Below are positions 25,096-33,328 of a DNA stretch of 64,000 nt, piece by piece. Positions within the stretch are counted from its first letter, which is position 1. Each line of letters begins with the position of its first letter. Both the position numbers and the translations under genes were made by a program. The notes under the pieces are model-generated. The model was not told where the DNA came from. It made no database searches and saw only the letters and a program-made list of their open reading frames with translations. This DNA comes from Thermohalobaculum sp963721105 (lineage in GTDB: Bacteria > Pseudomonadota > Alphaproteobacteria > Rhodobacterales > Rhodobacteraceae), in contig CAVRHY010000011.1 of NCBI GenBank assembly GCA_963721105.1, positions 806,001 through 870,000 on the forward strand. The letters are read 5' to 3'.

Positions 25096-25135
25096 TGCAG
25101 GTAGGTGTCAGCGAATGCAGGTAGGTGTCAGCGAA
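25096..25135. repeat. Tandem 20-bp direct duplication
   Basis: TGCAGGTAGGTGTCAGCGAA occurs twice back-to-back at 25096-25115 and 25116-25135, with no mismatch. It lies in the 291-nt gap between the divergent L,D-transpeptidase and DUF882 genes. Nothing else with clear meaning was seen in this gap apart from an A-rich stretch at 25258-25268 just before the DUF882 ribosome-binding site. Confidence 0.9.
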
Positions 25136-25280
25136 CGCGTATGGCAAGGTCGCGGTTCCCGCCCAAGGCTCGTTGCAAGGTTGCAACTTGGCAAGAGAAT
25201 CGCCCTGTGGCACAAAGATTGCGGGGAAAGGGTCTGGGGCAAGTGACGGAAGTCACAGCAAAAAAAACGAGGGCAGTTTC

Positions 25281-25859
25281 GTGAGCAGATTCGAATCGAC
25301 CAAGACGGTCATGTCTCGTCGTGCGTTCATCGGCGGCATGGCAGTCGGACTGACAGCGGCCTCGCCGGTCTTCGCGGCGGCGGCGCCAGCCGTCCTGAAG
25401 GGCGCGGGGGACTTCCGCGCGCTCAACCTGATCAACAGCCACACCTCGGAGAGGCTGAACTGCGCCTACTGGATCGACGGGAAATACGTCCCCGAGGCGC
25501 TGGAGGCGTTCAACTACTTCATGCGCGACTGGCGCGAGAACAAGATCAAGCCGATCGATCCCAAGACGCTGGATATCATGGCGGCGACGCATTGCCTGCT
25601 GGACTGCAGCGAGCCCTTCCATGTCGTGTCCGGCTATCGCACTCCGCGCACGAATGCCCTGCTGCGCGGGCGCAGCAAGAAGGTTGCCAAGAACTCGTAC
25701 CACATCAAGGCTATGGCGTGTGACTTGTCGCTGAAGTCGCGTGAGGTCTTCCAGGTCGCGGCGGCGGCAAAGTCGCTGGGCGCTGGCGGTGTCGGCAAGT
25801 ACACGAAGTCGCAGTTCACGCATGTCGACTGCGGCCCGATCCGCCAGTGGGGCGCGTAA
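25281..25859 (+). CDS. DUF882 (M15-like) protein with Tat signal
   Basis: A 192-residue protein. The N-terminus contains a twin-arginine motif (MSRRAFIGGMAVG) and an Ala-rich cleavage region, so export by the Tat system is likely. The mature part is a DUF882/peptidase M15 domain with LNLINSHTSERLNCAYW, HVVSGYRTPRTNALL, SYHIKAMACDLSLKS and THVDCGPIRQWG. The metal-site residues His/Asp/His are visible (HIKAMACD and HVD). M15-type proteins cleave or bind peptidoglycan peptides. I chose the GTG at 25281 with GAGGG upstream; the frame is open for 52 more codons. It pairs divergently with the L,D-transpeptidase gene. Confidence 0.9.
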   Translation: MSRFESTKTVMSRRAFIGGMAVGLTAASPVFAAAAPAVLKGAGDFRALNLINSHTSERLNCAYWIDGKYVPEALEAFNYFMRDWRENKIKPIDPKTLDIMAATHCLLDCSEPFHVVSGYRTPRTNALLRGRSKKVAKNSYHIKAMACDLSLKSREVFQVAAAAKSLGAGGVGKYTKSQFTHVDCGPIRQWGA

Positions 25860-25872
25860 GTAGCTGACCACC

Positions 25873-25891
25873 GGGGCGACCAGGCCGCCCC
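25873..25891. terminator. Candidate bidirectional hairpin between DUF882 and proA
   Basis: GGGGCG (25873-25878) pairs with CGCCCC (25886-25891) across a 7-nt loop. It lies between the two convergent stop codons. A T-tract is lacking on both sides, so rho-independent termination would be weak. Confidence 0.4.
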
Positions 25892-25914
25892 GAAACCGAC
25901 TTTGCGGAAGGTCG

Positions 25915-27207
25915 TCAGGCCCGAACGGTCCCGTCGCCCTCGACGAGATACTTGAAGCTGGTCAACTGCTCGGCCCCGACCGGGCCGCGCGCGTGCATCT
26001 TGCCTGTCGCGATGCCGATCTCGGCCCCCATCCCGAACTCGCCGCCATCGGCGAACTGAGTCGACGCGTTTCGCATCAGGATGGCGCTGTCCAGCCGGGC
26101 GAAGAATCGATCGGCCACCGCGTCGTCCTCGGCAACGACGCTCTCGGTGTGGCTGGAGCCATAGCGGCGAATATGCGCAATCGCCCCGTCTACGCCGTCG
26201 ACAACGCGGGCGGCGATGTCCATGTCCAGATACTCGCGGCCCCAGTCCTCTGCCGTCGCCGGCGTCACCCCGGCGTCGAGCGCCTGCACAGCGTCGTCGC
26301 CATGCACTCGGACGCCGGCGTCCAGCAGGTCGCCGACGATCTCGCGCCCCAGCGTTCCAGCGACGGCGCGGTCGATCAGCAGACACTCGGCAGCGCCGCA
26401 GATGCCGGTGCGCCGCGTCTTGGCGTTCAAAACGATGCGCCGTGCCTTCCTGGCATCGGCGGACGCGTCGACATATACGTGGCAAATGCCCTCGAGGTGG
26501 GCGAAGACCGGCACGCGCGCCTCGGCCTGGACCAGCGCTACCAGACCCTTGCCGCCGCGCGGCACGATGACGTCGATGAAGTCCACCGCGCGCAACATCT
26601 CGGCGACCGCCGCGCGGTCGCGCGTCGGGATCACCTGGATGGCGTTTTCCGGCAGGCCGGCGGTGCGCAGGCCGTCGGCCAGGCAGGTGTGGATGGCGCG
26701 CGACGAGTGAAAGGATTCCGAACCGCAACGCAGGATGGCGGCGTTGCCTGCCTTGAGGCAGAGGCCGCCGGCATCCGCGGTGACGTTCGGCCGGCTTTCG
26801 TAGATCACGCCGACGACACCCAGCGGCGTGCGCACGCGGCGGATGCGTAGTCCCGATGGAACGGTCCAGTCGGCGATGACGGCGCCGACGGGGTCGGGCT
26901 GGGCCGCGATGGCGCGCAGGCCCTCGGCCGTACTGCGAATTCGATCATCGGTCAGCAGAAGCCGGTCGAGCATGGCGGCTGAAAGACCGCGTTCGCGGGC
27001 CGCCGCCATGTCGCGCGCGTTCGCCTCGGCGATCTCGGCGCGGCGATCCGTCATGGCGGCGGCCGCCGCGGTCAGCGCCCGGTCCTTGTCGGCGGAGGCC
27101 GCGAAGGCAAGTTCGGCCCCGGCGGCGCGCGCCCGGCCGCCGATCTCGCGAATCATCGCCGGGATGTCGGTGGCCTGACCGTCCTCGAGGTCCTTCAACT
27201 TCCCCAT
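25915..27207 (-). CDS. proA: Glutamate-5-semialdehyde dehydrogenase
   Basis: A 430-residue member of the aldehyde dehydrogenase superfamily. It shows LRIRRVRTPLGVVGVIYESRPNVT (in two overlapping parts), GNAAILRCGSE, IVPRGGKGLVALVQ and the catalytic Cys in TRRTGICGAAECLL. It reduces gamma-glutamyl phosphate to glutamate semialdehyde in proline synthesis. The ATG at 27207 shares a base with the proB stop (TGATG), so both steps are translationally coupled. Sequence and length are normal. Confidence 0.97.
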   Translation of the reverse strand: MGKLKDLEDGQATDIPAMIREIGGRARAAGAELAFAASADKDRALTAAAAAMTDRRAEIAEANARDMAAARERGLSAAMLDRLLLTDDRIRSTAEGLRAIAAQPDPVGAVIADWTVPSGLRIRRVRTPLGVVGVIYESRPNVTADAGGLCLKAGNAAILRCGSESFHSSRAIHTCLADGLRTAGLPENAIQVIPTRDRAAVAEMLRAVDFIDVIVPRGGKGLVALVQAEARVPVFAHLEGICHVYVDASADARKARRIVLNAKTRRTGICGAAECLLIDRAVAGTLGREIVGDLLDAGVRVHGDDAVQALDAGVTPATAEDWGREYLDMDIAARVVDGVDGAIAHIRRYGSSHTESVVAEDDAVADRFFARLDSAILMRNASTQFADGGEFGMGAEIGIATGKMHARGPVGAEQLTSFKYLVEGDGTVRA

Positions 27208-28361
27208 CAGCTGCCCCACACCACCATGTCGTCGCGGTGCGCCATCGCCGCGCGGCCGGGATAACCGAGCACCTCGGCGATCCGGCTCGAGCGCAACCCG
27301 GCGATCGCGCGCGCATCCTCGGCGCCGTAGCCGGCCAGCGCCGCCCCCAGTGCGCGGCCCTGCGCATCGACGATCGCCACCGGGTCGCCGCGCTGGAACG
27401 TGCCCTCGACTGCGCGCACGCCGGCGGGCAGCAGTGACTTGCCGCGCCCGAGCGCCGCGGCGGCGCCGGCGTCGACAACGATCTGCCCCATCGGCTTCAT
27501 GCCGGCGATCCACTGCTTGCGCGCCGCGGCCGGGCCGGCGGAAGCCGGGAACCAGGTGGCGGGCGCGCCGTTTTCCAACGCCGAGAGCGGGCGCATGGTG
27601 TCGCCCCGCGTCAGGGCCATTGCGCAGCCACCCTGCATCGCCGTCTTGGCCGCCAGAAGCTTGGTGCGCATGCCGCCGCGCGCCGATGCCGTGCCGGTGC
27701 CGCTGGCCATCGCCTCGATCTCGGGCGTGATCTCGAGCACTTCGTCCAGCCTGCTCGCCGCCGGGTCGCTGCGCGGGTCGGCGGTGTAGAGCCCGTCCAC
27801 GTCCGACAGCAGCACCAGCAGGTCGGCGCCGGCCATCAGCGCGACCCGCGCCGCCAGCCGGTCGTTGTCGCCATATCGGATCTCGTCGGTAGCCACGGTA
27901 TCGTTCTCGTTGATCACCGGCAGCGCGCCGAAGGACAAGAGCGCCGCCAGCGTCGCCCGGCCGTTCAGGTAGCGCCGCCTCTGCTGCGTGTCCTCGAGCG
28001 TCAGCAGCACCTGCGCCGTCGTGATCCTGTGGGCGGCGAACGCCTCCTCCCAGGCGCGGACCAGCCGGGTCTGGCCGACGGCGGCAGCGGCCTGCGCCTC
28101 CTCCAGCGAGAGCGCGCCCGGCGTCAGCGCAAGCACCTGCCGGCCGAGCGCGATTGCGCCGGACGAGACCAGCAGCGCCTCCTGCCCGCGTGCGCGCAGG
28201 CGGGCGAGGTCGGCGGCGAGCGCCGAAACCCACTCGGCTCGGAAGCGGCCGCTGATGGGATCGACCAGCAGGGCCGAGCCGACCTTGACGACGACGCGGC
28301 GGGCCGAGGTCAGCCGGGTCGCCGCGGCTGTCGCGGGTGCGCCGGCGCTCAGGGTGTCCAT
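27207..28361 (-). CDS. proB: Glutamate 5-kinase
   Basis: A 384-residue protein: amino-acid kinase domain (VVVKVGSALLVD, LVSSGAIALGR, PVINENDTVATDEIRYGDND and LLSDVDGLYTADPR), then a C-terminal PUA domain (about 290-384, GRGKSLLPAGVRAVEG). It phosphorylates glutamate for proline synthesis; the product is passed to ProA, encoded directly downstream. ATG 28361 lies 13 nt inside the end of obgE. The PUA-bearing form is the usual feedback-inhibited type. Confidence 0.97.
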   Translation of the reverse strand: MDTLSAGAPATAAATRLTSARRVVVKVGSALLVDPISGRFRAEWVSALAADLARLRARGQEALLVSSGAIALGRQVLALTPGALSLEEAQAAAAVGQTRLVRAWEEAFAAHRITTAQVLLTLEDTQQRRRYLNGRATLAALLSFGALPVINENDTVATDEIRYGDNDRLAARVALMAGADLLVLLSDVDGLYTADPRSDPAASRLDEVLEITPEIEAMASGTGTASARGGMRTKLLAAKTAMQGGCAMALTRGDTMRPLSALENGAPATWFPASAGPAAARKQWIAGMKPMGQIVVDAGAAAALGRGKSLLPAGVRAVEGTFQRGDPVAIVDAQGRALGAALAGYGAEDARAIAGLRSSRIAEVLGYPGRAAMAHRDDMVVWGS

Positions 28362-29380
28362 GCCGCGCCCCTGTCCTCGGCCGGCGCGGTGCGCGCCGCG
28401 ACGATGTGTGCGCGCAACGCCCGCAGCGCGCCGGGCACGCCCTCGCCCGTCACGGCCGAGATGCGGTGTGCGACGGGCACGCCTTCCTCGCGCAGCAGCG
28501 CCTGCAGATCGTGCGCCGCCTGCTCGCCGATTGCGTCGCACTTGCTCAGCACGACGATGCGCGGCTTGTCGACCAGCCCGTGCCCGTAGGCGGCGAGCTC
28601 CCGCTCGATGGTCTGCCAGTCGCCCAGCACGTCGTCGCTTGTCGCGTCGATCAGGTGCAGCAGGACGGCGCAGCGCTCGACATGTGCCAGGAACCGGTGG
28701 CCGATGCCGCGTCCCTCGTGCGCGCCCTCGATCAGGCCGGGGATATCGGCCATCACGATCTCGGCCGCGTCGATCCCGACTACGCCCAGGTTCGGGTGCA
28801 GCGTGGTGAACGGATAGTCGGCAATCTTCGGTCGCGCGTTCGAGGTCGCGGCCAGGAAGGTCGACTTGCCGGCATTCGGCAGCCCGACCAGCCCGGCATC
28901 GGCAATCAGTTTCAATCGCAGCCAGATCGTGCGCTCGACCCCCGCCTGGCCGGGGTTGGCGCGGCGCGGCGCCCGGTTGGTCGAGGATTTGAAATGCAGG
29001 TTGCCCCAGCCGCCATTGCCGCCCTGCGCCAGCAGCACGCGGTCGCCGGTGCGGGCGAGGTCGGCGATGACGGTCTCCTGGTCCTCGTCCAGGATTTCCG
29101 TCCCCACCGGCACGCGGAGCACAACGTCTTCGCCGCCCTTGCCGGTGCGCTGCTGGCCCATGCCATGTTCGCCGTTTTGGGCCTTGAAATGCTGCTGGTA
29201 GCGAAAGTCGATCAGCGTGTTCAGACCATCGACGGCTTCCGCCCAGACGTCACCGCCCCGCCCCCCATCGCCACCATCCGGGCCGCCGAACTCGATGAAC
29301 TTCTCGCGCCGGAAGCTGATGCTGCCCGGCCCGCCGCTACCCGAGCGGATGTAGACCTTTGCGAGATCCTGGAACTTCAT
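28349..29380 (-). CDS. obgE: Obg GTPase (ObgE/CgtA)
   Basis: A 343-residue GTPase of common alphaproteobacterial length without a long C-terminal extension. The glycine-rich Obg domain is seen in VYIRSGSGGPGSISFRREKF and GPDGGDGGRGGDVW. The G domain follows with the P-loop GLPNAGKSTFL, switch II DIPGLIEGAHEG and SKCDA. It associates with the 50S subunit and is usually essential. Gene order rplU-rpmA-obgE-proB-proA is a conserved block. The start overlaps the stop of the short GNAT-like gene (ATGA). Confidence 0.97.
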   Translation of the reverse strand: MKFQDLAKVYIRSGSGGPGSISFRREKFIEFGGPDGGDGGRGGDVWAEAVDGLNTLIDFRYQQHFKAQNGEHGMGQQRTGKGGEDVVLRVPVGTEILDEDQETVIADLARTGDRVLLAQGGNGGWGNLHFKSSTNRAPRRANPGQAGVERTIWLRLKLIADAGLVGLPNAGKSTFLAATSNARPKIADYPFTTLHPNLGVVGIDAAEIVMADIPGLIEGAHEGRGIGHRFLAHVERCAVLLHLIDATSDDVLGDWQTIERELAAYGHGLVDKPRIVVLSKCDAIGEQAAHDLQALLREEGVPVAHRISAVTGEGVPGALRALRAHIVAARTAPAEDRGAAWTP

Positions 29381-29736
29381 GCCCGCGCCTCCCGGTCGGC
29401 ACGGGGCAGGGCGGTGTCGATATGCGTCCGCTCGGTGCCGCGCGCGAGGCAGCGCAGCATCCTGCGGCCAGGAACCTCGAGCCCGGGCCTTCCCGAAATT
29501 CGCAGCGTGGCCCCCTTGCCCTCGACGATGCTCGAGGACGACCGGTCGAGCTCCAGGGCGCCGTCGGCGAGGCTGATGTCGATGAAACGGTCGACCGCCC
29601 CGTCAGGGAAGGAACTCGGCACGCACGCCAGCCAGCGCGAGCCGGCAAGATCGCCGCAGAGTGCTCGTGTGTGCGGAGCGCCAGCCGTCTCCAGCGGACG
29701 CAAAAGCAGCCTTTCGGTCCTCGTCTCGACGCCCAT
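29377..29736 (-). CDS. GNAT-like protein, apparently truncated
   Basis: A 119-residue protein. Its first 55 residues (TRTERLLLRPL, then LAGSRWLACVPSSFPDGAV) look like the start of the GNAT acetyltransferase often encoded between rpmA and obgE. The remaining part (ELDRSSSSIVEGKGATLR and onward) has no acetyl-CoA loop (R/Q-x-x-G-x-G/A). The family normally has about 170-190 residues, so an internal deletion or a decayed gene is likely. It overlaps the obgE start by 4 nt and may now serve mainly to couple translation. The call rests on the N-terminus and position only. Confidence 0.5.
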   Translation of the reverse strand: MGVETRTERLLLRPLETAGAPHTRALCGDLAGSRWLACVPSSFPDGAVDRFIDISLADGALELDRSSSSIVEGKGATLRISGRPGLEVPGRRMLRCLARGTERTHIDTALPRADREARA

Positions 29737-29757
29737 GGGGGCCTCCAAAGCGCAAAC

Positions 29758-29785
29758 GGGGGACCGGCGCATCCGCCGATCCCCC
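29758..29785 (-). terminator. Hairpin terminator downstream of rpmA
   Basis: GGGGGACCGGCG (29758-29769) and CGCCGATCCCCC (29774-29785) pair with one mismatch around CATC. On the minus strand it follows rpmA (40 nt past its stop) and is trailed by a moderately T-rich CGTTTGCGCTTTGG. It may separate rplU-rpmA expression from the GNAT-obgE-pro genes. Confidence 0.6.
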
Positions 29786-29824
29786 GTCGTCAAACGTGAT
29801 CCGTTCGCGGTAGCGCGCCTGGTG

Positions 29825-30094
29825 TTACTCGGCCGCTTCCGTCGCCGGCAGGACCGAGATGACGGTTCGGCCCTTGATCCCCTTGCTGAAGCGAACATGA
29901 CCCTCGGTCTTGGCGAAGATCGTGTGGTCGCGGCCCAGGCCGACGTTCTCGCCCGGCCACCACTGCGTGCCGCGCTGGCGGCAGATGATGTTGCCGGGGA
30001 TCACGGCCTCGCCGCCGAACTTCTTGATGCCCAGCCGACGCCCGGCGCTGTCGCGTCCGTTGCGTGACGAGCCGCCTGCCTTCTTGTGCGCCAT
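29825..30094 (-). CDS. rpmA: 50S ribosomal protein bL27
   Basis: An 89-residue protein starting MAHKKAGGSSRNGRDSAGRR, the universal bL27 N-terminus that reaches the peptidyl-transferase centre. It continues IIRQRGT-type text (GNIICRQRGTQWWPGENVG) and HTIFAKTEGHVRF. It follows rplU by 12 nt, as in most bacteria. The N-terminus lacks the cleavable Firmicute extension. Confidence 0.98.
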   Translation of the reverse strand: MAHKKAGGSSRNGRDSAGRRLGIKKFGGEAVIPGNIICRQRGTQWWPGENVGLGRDHTIFAKTEGHVRFSKGIKGRTVISVLPATEAAE

Positions 30095-30106
30095 CGCGTC
30101 GCCTCC

Positions 30107-30502
30107 TTACTCGGCCGCGCCGGCAACCGCCGGCTGTTCGGTTGCAGCGGGCCTGCCGGTCGCCGCCTTGACCCCGGTCGAGTCGCCGCCCGAGGCCAGA
30201 ATCTCCTTGATCCGCACCGTCGTCAGCGACTGCCGGTGGCCCTTGAGCCGGCGCGAGCCGTGCTTTCGCCGGCGCCGCTTGAGGTTCAGCGTCTTCGGGC
30301 CGCGCTTCTGCTCGAGGACCTCGGCCTGCACGGCGGCGCCGCCGACCAGCGGATTGCCGACGGTGACGTCGTCGCCGCCGAGCATGAGAATTTCATTGAA
30401 CTGTACGGTCTCGCCGACCTCGGCTGCCAGTTTCTCGATCGTCAGCACGTCGTTGTGCGCGACCTTATACTGCTTGCCACCTGTCTTCACGACAGCGAAC
30501 AT
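30107..30502 (-). CDS. rplU: 50S ribosomal protein bL21
   Basis: A 131-residue protein. MFAVVKTGGKQYKVAHNDVL is the conserved start, and KRRRRKHGSRRLKGHRQ with SLTTVRIKEI is the rRNA-binding core. An Ala/Thr/Pro-rich tail of about 25 residues extends beyond the core, common in alphaproteobacteria. It opens the rplU-rpmA unit. A perfect 16-nt palindrome lies 34 nt upstream of the start codon in the leader. The frame is open upstream, but the ATG at 30502 matches family length. Confidence 0.97.
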   Translation of the reverse strand: MFAVVKTGGKQYKVAHNDVLTIEKLAAEVGETVQFNEILMLGGDDVTVGNPLVGGAAVQAEVLEQKRGPKTLNLKRRRRKHGSRRLKGHRQSLTTVRIKEILASGGDSTGVKAATGRPAATEQPAVAGAAE

Positions 30503-30535
30503 GCGTGTCTTCCTTCTTGTCCGCGTCCTGCGGCG

Positions 30536-30551
30536 GTCCCCATATGGGGAC
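30536..30551 (-). promoter_or_regulatory. Palindromic hairpin in the rplU leader
   Basis: GTCCCCATATGGGGAC is a perfect 16-nt palindrome. In the rplU transcript it gives a six-pair stem with an AUAU loop, 34 nt before the start codon. It could be part of an L21-responsive leader or a protein-binding site. No promoter of good quality was recognised in the rest of 30503-30741. Confidence 0.4.
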
Positions 30552-30741
30552 GCTTGCGGCCGAAGCCAGCCTCGGACAGCGCGCCTTGCGGGCGTGATGC
30601 AGCTGCGCCGCGCCCACCCGGGCGCCGCGAGACGCGCGTTATCGCGATGCCCGGGCGGGATGTCAAGCGGATGCCCGGACGGCGCAACAGCACAGGTCGC
30701 TGGCGTCTCCGATTTCGCCTCTTCCGACGAGATCATCCTGA

Positions 30742-30846
30742 TCAAGGATTCTCGAAGAGAGTTCCGGGGCATGTGGCTCCGGCAACGAGGCGCGTCCAGG
30801 AGTCGCAGCAGGCATCAACGAGAGCCTCGTCGGATACCAGCACTTC
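30742..30846 (-). pseudogene. Possible remnant of an IS630-family transposase C-terminus
   Basis: A 34-codon stretch before a stop reads SDEALVDACCDSWTRLVAG. It resembles the C-terminal region of IS630-type transposases, for example SYDDIVAHCCEAWNKLADQ in the element at 58.8 kb. No other part of a transposase or inverted repeat is recognisable around it. It could also be chance; confidence is low. Confidence 0.3.
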
Positions 30847-30866
30847 CAGGCGCTCCGGCGCTCTCC

Positions 30867-32048
30867 TCAGCCCGCCCGCGCGCTCCGCTTCGCCAGCCGC
30901 ACCGAGATCAGCCCGGCCATCAGCAGCCCGATCCCGAGCATGATGACGGTGTTGTAGCCGCTCGCCTGCCAGATCAGCGCCGCGATCGAGGGCGCCGCCG
31001 CGCTGCCCAGCATGTAGGGCACAGCCAGCATCCCCGAGATCGTCCCGAACCCGGCGCGCCCCAGCAGCTCGGCCGTCACCACCGGCCGGACGATCGATAT
31101 CACGCCATAGGCCGCCCCGTAGGGCACAACGAAGGCCACCGCCAACACCGGCGAGCCGGTCGCGAACAGCAGCAGCACCGCCCCCAGCGCCATGCCGACA
31201 TAGCACCCTGCCGCTGCCCCGTGGATATCAACGCGGCGCTGCGCCGAGACCATGATGACACGCCCCAGCACCTGCATCGGCCCGACCATGCTGGCGACCA
31301 GCACGCCGATCCCCTCGGCGACGCCGCGCGAGTCCATGATCGGCCGGATATGCGTGATCAGCATGCCGTGCGTGAGCCCGACGACGGCGAAACCGAAGCC
31401 GATGAACCAGAAGGCGGGCTTCAGCATCGCCTGGTGCCCCTCGCGGCCGGTCGACTGCGGCTTCGTGGCCGGGTCCTCGGCATGGCCGGCCAGCAGCCGC
31501 AACCCCAGCCACGCCAGCGGCAGCGCGACGACAACCACGACCGCCGCGAAAACCAGCAGCGCCCCGCGCCAACCCAGGCGCTCGGCCAGCCACCAGGCGG
31601 CCGGGAACGACACCGACCCGGCGAACCCGGCCACCAGCGTCACCTGCGTGATCGCGCGACGCGCCGCCGTGCCGATGGTCGTCGTGATGATGGCGAAGGT
31701 CGCCTCGTACAGGCAGAAGGCGTTGACGACGCCCAGCGCCAGCCAGACTGCCCAGAACTGCCACAGCGTCTGCACCGCCGACAGCGCCACCAGCAGCGCG
31801 GCCCCGGCGACGATCGCGCCCAGGAACATGGCGCCGCCGGCGCCCCGGTCGATCACCCGCCCGGCGCGCGGCGCCAGCAGCCCGGTCAGGATCAGCGCAC
31901 CCGTGAACGCGCCCGAGATCCCGGCCCGGCCCCAGCCGAGATCGGCCTCCCAGGCCGGCAGCAGCGCCGGGAACGAGTAGTAGAACGCCGCCCAGACCAG
32001 CGTCTCGGCCACCGCCAGCGGCAGCACGGCGATCCACAGCGCTCGCAT
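30867..32048 (-). CDS. MFS transporter
   Basis: A 393-residue membrane protein with about 12 hydrophobic segments, from MRALWIAVLPLAVAETLVWA to the final GIGLLMAGLISVRLAKRS. It has an MFS-like loop after helix 2 (RAGRVIDRGAGGAM). A central polar loop (AEDPATKPQSTGREGH) divides the two halves. The start ATG follows a strong GGGAGGGGATC. The substrate is not determinable; monocarboxylate or oxalate:formate antiporter-like subfamilies have a similar size. It stands alone, divergent from the acyl-CoA dehydrogenase gene. Confidence 0.85.
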   Translation of the reverse strand: MRALWIAVLPLAVAETLVWAAFYYSFPALLPAWEADLGWGRAGISGAFTGALILTGLLAPRAGRVIDRGAGGAMFLGAIVAGAALLVALSAVQTLWQFWAVWLALGVVNAFCLYEATFAIITTTIGTAARRAITQVTLVAGFAGSVSFPAAWWLAERLGWRGALLVFAAVVVVVALPLAWLGLRLLAGHAEDPATKPQSTGREGHQAMLKPAFWFIGFGFAVVGLTHGMLITHIRPIMDSRGVAEGIGVLVASMVGPMQVLGRVIMVSAQRRVDIHGAAAGCYVGMALGAVLLLFATGSPVLAVAFVVPYGAAYGVISIVRPVVTAELLGRAGFGTISGMLAVPYMLGSAAAPSIAALIWQASGYNTVIMLGIGLLMAGLISVRLAKRSARAG

Positions 32049-32201
32049 GATCCCCTCCCGTCGCGCCTCGCGCCAGGCGGACGTCACCTTGGCCGGGCGG
32101 CGTGCCGCCGGCAATCGTCCCTGTGATAGCTGCCCCCGGCAATGTCGCCCCGCTTTGACCCGCCGGGCCAACCGGCTTATTCGCGCTCCAAGGGAGGCAC
32201 C

Positions 32202-33242
32202 ATGTCCGACAACCCCATCGCCGAGGCGACGGCGCGCATCTTCGCCGACCTCGCCGACCCGCAGGCGATCAACGCCGCGCGCGACGACGCGTGGCGCGCG
32301 CCGCTCTGGCAGGCGCTGGAGGAGACCGGCCTGACCCGCGCCTGGATCGCCGAGGAGCGCGGCGGGGCAGGGGCGACGCCGGCCGACGGCTTCGAGGTGC
32401 TCCGCATCGCCGGCCAGTACGCCTGCCCCGTGGCGCTGGCCGAGACGCTGCTGGCTGGCTGGGCGATGGCCGAGGCCGGGCTGGACATCCCCGAGGGCGT
32501 CATCGCCGTCGCCCCGACGCGCGCCCATGACCGCCTGTCGCTGGACGAGCGGGGCGCCGTCACCGGCACCGCCCGCAGTGTGCCGCACGCCGCCGGCGCG
32601 TCGCTACTGGTCCTGGTCCTGCACGACCAGCTCCTGACCTTCCCGCCGGACAGCTACACCACGACGGCGCGCCCGACCGATATGGGCGGCGAGCGCGCCG
32701 ATGTGCGCCTGGACGCCGCCGCGCCGCAGGCGATGGCCGACTTTCCTGGCGGCGGCGAGGCGCTGATGCGCATGGGCGCCACTGCGCGCGCCTGCCAGAT
32801 GGCCGGCGCGCTGGAAACCGCGCTGGCCATCACCACCGGCTACACGCAGGAGCGCGAGGCGTTCGGCCGCAAGATCGGCAAGTTCCAGGCAGTCCAGCAA
32901 AGCCTGGCCGTGCTGGCCGGCGAGGTCGCCGCCGCGCTGACCGCCTCGGGCTCGGCCGCCGACACGCTGGCGACCCACCCGCATGGCGGCGAGGCGGCCT
33001 TCCTCGAGGTCGCGGCGGCGAAGATCCGCGTCGGCGAGGCCGTCGAGACCGGCGCCGCCATCGCCCACCAGGCGCACGGCGCCATCGGCTGGACACAGGA
33101 GCACACGCTGCAGCGCTTTACGCGCCGCATGTGGGGTTGGCGCGACGATTTCGGCACCGAGGCCGAGTGGGCCGTCCGGCTCGGCGGCCACGTCGCTGCC
33201 CAGGGCGCGGAGCAGATCTGGCCCATGCTGACCACGCGCTGA
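32202..33242 (+). CDS. Acyl-CoA dehydrogenase family protein, short form
   Basis: A 346-residue protein. The C-terminal helical domain is clear (TTGYTQEREAFGRKIGKFQA, then VQQSLAVLAGEV and the end QAHGAIGWTQEHTLQRFTRR). The N-terminal domain is shorter and less conserved than in classic ACADs. Such proteins often form hetero-oligomers with a neighbouring larger ACAD, here the gene at 33329. I chose ATG 32202 with GGGAGGCACC upstream. The likely role is oxidation of an acyl-CoA with FAD and electron transfer to ETF; the substrate is unknown. Confidence 0.88.
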   Translation: MSDNPIAEATARIFADLADPQAINAARDDAWRAPLWQALEETGLTRAWIAEERGGAGATPADGFEVLRIAGQYACPVALAETLLAGWAMAEAGLDIPEGVIAVAPTRAHDRLSLDERGAVTGTARSVPHAAGASLLVLVLHDQLLTFPPDSYTTTARPTDMGGERADVRLDAAAPQAMADFPGGGEALMRMGATARACQMAGALETALAITTGYTQEREAFGRKIGKFQAVQQSLAVLAGEVAAALTASGSAADTLATHPHGGEAAFLEVAAAKIRVGEAVETGAAIAHQAHGAIGWTQEHTLQRFTRRMWGWRDDFGTEAEWAVRLGGHVAAQGAEQIWPMLTTR

Positions 33243-33254
33243 GACGTTGACCGA

Positions 33255-33310
33255 GGTGGGCCGGGGGCCCACCCTACACGCGGCCCCGTAGGGTGGGCCC
33301 CTGGCCCACC
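33255..33310. repeat. REP-like nested palindrome between the two acyl-CoA dehydrogenase genes
   Basis: The arms 33255-33277 and 33288-33310 are inverted repeats of 23 nt with one mismatch around a 10-nt loop. Each arm is itself palindromic (GGTGGGCC-n-GGGCCCACC). The core GTAGGGTGGG/CCCACCCTAC also occurs at 34512-34563 and, degenerate, at 48448-48466. It fits an REP-type extragenic repeat that may stabilise or attenuate the mRNA. Confidence 0.85.
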
Positions 33311-33328
33311 ATGCTTCAGGGAGGCACC

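Noticed and set aside
30503..30866. tRNA or other structured RNA gene upstream of rplU
   Set aside because: I looked for cloverleaf arms and T-loop sequence and found none; only the 16-nt palindrome stands out.
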